DNA of 32,720 nucleotides, taken from the NCBI GenBank assembly GCA_016185365.1, contig JACPNP010000048.1, positions 1 through 32,720 of the forward strand, read 5' to 3'. The DNA comes from Terriglobales bacterium. Lineage in GTDB: Bacteria > Acidobacteriota > Terriglobia > Terriglobales > Acidobacteriaceae. The notes below the pieces were generated by a model. That model saw only the letters and a list, made by a program, of their open reading frames with translations, searched no databases and was not told the origin of the DNA. The position numbers and the translations under genes are program-made. This document shows positions 30,631-32,720 of the stretch, piece by piece. Positions within the stretch are counted from its first letter, which is position 1. Every line of letters begins with the position of its first letter.

Positions 30631-32130
30631 CTACTTCTTCGACTTCATCTTCGACTTCATCTCCTTGACCGGATCAGTCCCGGTCGTGTCCGCGGTGGCG
30701 CCGGCGGGCACGTGCCACAGGTCAGCGGTGGTATCACCACCCTCCTGGGCGGAGCGCACGTCGATGCGGGCGGGGTCGATGCCCTTCTCCTTGGTCAGGT
30801 AGGCCTTGGCGTTGACGGCGCGCTGGCCGGCCAAGGTCTTCGACTCACCCTTCACGGACTTGCCGACGATGGAGGCACGGGCATCGGCATCACGTTGCAT
30901 GCGGAGCGCCATGTCGTCGAGGATGGCCTTGGCCTGATTGTCCACACGAGCGCTGTTCTTCTTGAACTTGATGGTGTTGAACAGCGAAGCCTTGGGCTTG
31001 GCCGGAGGCGGAGGGGGCGGCGGCGGATTCTGCACCGTCACCGAAGTGGAATCACTGGCGGTGAGGTTGCGATCGTCGCTGACCATGCAATCCACATTGA
31101 CGCGTCCGGGCTGAACCCCGCGGGTGCTCAAGGTGGCGCCGGCGCCGCTGCCGCTGATGGTGCCGGCGGAGGCGCGATAGCTGTAGCTGAGCGGACGGCC
31201 ATCCGGGCTGGAGCCGTTGGCGCGGATGGTGGAGCTGTCACCCGTCATGACCACGTTCGGGCTGGCCGAGCAGCTGACCTGCGGCGGACGCGGCGCCTTG
31301 ACGGAGAACGAGGCCGTGCATCCGGCGAACGCCTTCGAGCTCTTGGTGTCACGGACCATGACCTTTACGGGATAAGAGCCCGGCGCCATGCCCTTGGTGT
31401 CCACGTTGACGTTGGCGCCGGAGCCGTTGATCTTCACGCCCTGACCGTCCCAGGTGTAGGCGAGGTCATGCTTGGGGTTGAAGTTCGATCCGCTGGCGGT
31501 CAGAGCAACCGGCTCGCCCTCGAAAACCTCAGAAGGCTGGGCGTTGCAGGAGGCGGACGGCTGGACCGGCGGCTCGAAGGTCCCGAAGTTCCAAACAATG
31601 CCGGTACGGATCCGAGGACCGCTATTTGCCGTAGCGGAAGCCCCAGTGTAATGATGATCGGCCCAGAGGTAGTCGGCTTCGATCAGGCGCAGATTGATAC
31701 GGTCCCATTTTGTGACCATATCCAGCCCACCACCACCGGTGAAGCCGAATGCGGAAGACCCGTCGAGTCCTGAGATGCTCTGGTAATGCAAGCCGCCCAA
31801 CACGTGGACGAAGGGGATGATCCCGTTGTAATTTCCGAAACGATACGTGGGTCCGAACTGGGCGGTATAGATCCGGGTGCGTTCACGCCAGTGAACACCG
31901 CTGTCAAACGTAAGGCCCCAATTCTTGCTGAGATACCAGGTGGAGCTGGTACCTATTCCGGCAGGGATAGACGGGATATCGATGCCATTCACGCTGCCGC
32001 CGGGATTGTGCCAGGCATAGCCGGTGAACACATCGACTTTGGAGAGCGGCTTGTCTTGTGCCATTGCGCCAACGGTCAATCCGACCAGGAGCAGCAGCAA
32101 AGCAAGCATGGAAGTCTTACGAATCGCCAT
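30631..32130 (-). CDS. OmpA-like outer-membrane protein with Ig-like repeats
   Basis: 499 residues. Signal peptide (MAIRKTSMLALLLLLVGLTVGAMAQ), then an eight-strand-type OmpA barrel (about 30-185, aromatic-rich strands such as WYLSKNWGLTFDSGVHW and FIVWNFGTF-like ends). Two Ig/PKD-like domains follow (about 190-275 and 280-370, each with CxAxPSEVFEGEPVALTASGS-type strands and a YTWDGQG or YSYRASAG core). A Pro stretch (PPPPPPPP) leads to a degenerate OmpA peptidoglycan-binding domain (IKFKKNSARVDNQAKAILDD, GQRAVNAKAYL, RIDVRSAQEG). It likely links outer membrane to cell wall. GGAGGAG lies before the ATG. It has its own promoter, leader hairpin and terminator, as a monocistronic highly expressed gene would. 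Confidence 0.9.
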   Translation of the reverse strand: MAIRKTSMLALLLLLVGLTVGAMAQDKPLSKVDVFTGYAWHNPGGSVNGIDIPSIPAGIGTSSTWYLSKNWGLTFDSGVHWRERTRIYTAQFGPTYRFGNYNGIIPFVHVLGGLHYQSISGLDGSSAFGFTGGGGLDMVTKWDRINLRLIEADYLWADHHYTGASATANSGPRIRTGIVWNFGTFEPPVQPSASCNAQPSEVFEGEPVALTASGSNFNPKHDLAYTWDGQGVKINGSGANVNVDTKGMAPGSYPVKVMVRDTKSSKAFAGCTASFSVKAPRPPQVSCSASPNVVMTGDSSTIRANGSSPDGRPLSYSYRASAGTISGSGAGATLSTRGVQPGRVNVDCMVSDDRNLTASDSTSVTVQNPPPPPPPPAKPKASLFNTIKFKKNSARVDNQAKAILDDMALRMQRDADARASIVGKSVKGESKTLAGQRAVNAKAYLTKEKGIDPARIDVRSAQEGGDTTADLWHVPAGATADTTGTDPVKEMKSKMKSKK

Positions 32131-32166
32131 GTTGAAAACTCCTCCGAAGCGTTAAAGGGGGACAGC

Positions 32167-32196
32167 AAAAAGCCCATACCGATCCACAGCATGGGC
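32167..32196 (-). promoter_or_regulatory. Terminator-like hairpin in the ompA-like leader
   Basis: On the minus strand the arms GCCCATGC/GTATGGGC (8 bp with one wobble) and a 9-nt loop are followed by TTTTTG. It lies between the predicted transcription start (about 32211) and the ATG (32130). It could be an attenuator, or the terminator of the upstream terC gene located within the leader. Confidence 0.55.
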
Positions 32197-32217
32197 CCAA
32201 TGAATCCAATACTGTCG

Positions 32218-32247
32218 ATTGTACAAGCAAAATCCAGAGAGGGTCAA
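32218..32247 (-). promoter_or_regulatory. Sigma-70-type promoter of the OmpA-like gene
   Basis: On the minus strand TTGACC (32242-32247) and TACAAT (32218-32223) are separated by 18 nt, each with five of six consensus bases. The predicted start near 32211 gives a leader of about 80 nt. Confidence 0.65.
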
Positions 32248-32344
32248 AGCCGAAACACATGAAAGGAAACGGTTTCGGGACAATGGGGCGGACATGAACC
32301 TTGGAGCGGTCGGCTTGGTTACTACATTGTTCCGGACCACCGGT

Positions 32345-32720
32345 TCAGTGATCGAGACTGCCGCGCTTCTTTTCACCCGGGAACGCAAGCGAGGCGATGA
32401 TGGAGAGCGCCAGCAGGCTTCCCACCACGGCAAGAGACACGCCGGTAGGGACCTTGTAATGAAGCGGGATGCCCCACAGGGTGAAGCCGTCGTTAGAAAG
32501 CAACATCTTGATGCCGACGAAGACCAGGATGGCCGAGAGGCCGTAGTTCAGGTATTGGAAGAGGTTGAACATCCCGGACAGGGCGAAATACATGGAGCGC
32601 AGGCCGAGGATGGCGAAGACATTCGAGGTATAGACGATGAACGGGTCGCGGGAAATGGCGAGCACGGCGGGGATCGAGTCGACGGCGAACATCAGGTCGG
32701 TGGTCTCCACCGCGACGAGC
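32345..32720 (-). CDS. TerC-family integral membrane protein, C-terminal part (5' end outside window)
   Basis: 125 codons are in the window. The reading LVAVETTDLMFAVDSIPAVL, then ISRDPFIVYTSNVFAILGLRSMYFAL, is the strongly conserved core of TerC proteins (with the acidic residues of TDLMFAVDS in a membrane helix). Further helices follow (LNYGLSAILVFVGIKMLL and the last about 95-112), ending in a charged tail. TerC proteins are linked to tellurite resistance by name. Recent work on relatives points to manganese or other metal export and membrane protein folding; the substrate here is unknown. It is on the same strand as the OmpA-like gene, 214 nt upstream of it. Confidence 0.92.
   Translation of the reverse strand, partial: LVAVETTDLMFAVDSIPAVLAISRDPFIVYTSNVFAILGLRSMYFALSGMFNLFQYLNYGLSAILVFVGIKMLLSNDGFTLWGIPLHYKVPTGVSLAVVGSLLALSIIASLAFPGEKKRGSLDH

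Noticed and set aside
1-32720. tRNA, rRNA, riboswitch, insertion sequence or phage gene
   Set aside because: None could be recognised by eye on either strand; weak cloverleaf-like pairings fell in the palindromic repeats.

Overview
The window is about 32.7 kb of GC-rich bacterial chromosome. It looks like an Acidobacteriota (Terriglobia-like) genome, probably from soil or a metagenome. That placement is an inference from gene content (pyruvoyl arginine decarboxylase route, secreted M16 peptidase pair, Asp-box propeller protein, PCYCGC protein, many signal-peptide proteins ending in AQ) and from dense short palindromic repeats between genes. No rRNA, tRNA, transposase, integrase or CRISPR-Cas gene was seen. 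Most genes are housekeeping or cell-envelope genes.

Layout. 1-558: the 3' end of ssb, then a frataxin/CyaY-like gene. 944-2230 (-): aroA. 3042-3830 (-): an alpha/beta hydrolase. 4087-4410 (-): a zinc-ribbon PspC protein. 4571-5767 (-): a secreted TPR protein. 5852-6142 (-): a signal peptidase I gene cut off right after its catalytic lysine, at a palindromic repeat, and still open in frame into the TPR gene. 6247-6690: a PCYCGC-motif protein. 6866-10198: TPR gene, yvcK and glmU. 10439-11945: a response regulator with HD-GYP output, and pterin-carbinolamine dehydratase. 12429-13583: a YtxH-like gene with an ECF-type promoter, divergent from a SIMPL-domain gene. 14314-15126 (-): a secreted protein of unknown function. 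15274-16179: a LysR regulator.

16286-20550 is the metabolic core. Pyruvoyl-dependent arginine decarboxylase, N-carbamoylputrescine amidase and agmatine deiminase together give a full arginine-agmatine-carbamoylputrescine-putrescine route. Diaminopimelate decarboxylase and an unrecognised 152-residue protein follow. 21603-24022 (-) is tlyA, a secreted unknown, and nadK; nadK is broken by an apparent one-base deletion. 24508-28256 encodes two translationally coupled M16 proteins, one with the zinc motif and one without. 28390-30387 (-) is a 12-Asp-box propeller protein, 30631-32130 (-) an OmpA-like protein with its own promoter, leader hairpin and terminator, and 32345-32720 (-) the C-terminal part of a TerC-family protein.

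The most unusual layer is intergenic. At least four families of short palindromes recur: a GGCT-GA-AGCC core, a CACAGCCG/CGGCTGTG stem, a GCAAGATGC core, and a GATTCCTCGACTC...GGAATGACA frame. Outer stem bases change between copies while pairing is kept, families sit inside one another, and several copies lie 4-7 nt after stop codons with T-runs, as intrinsic terminators would. A CAGTAG-type short repeat supplies the stop codons of several genes. This modular repeat system is the best candidate for something under-described here.
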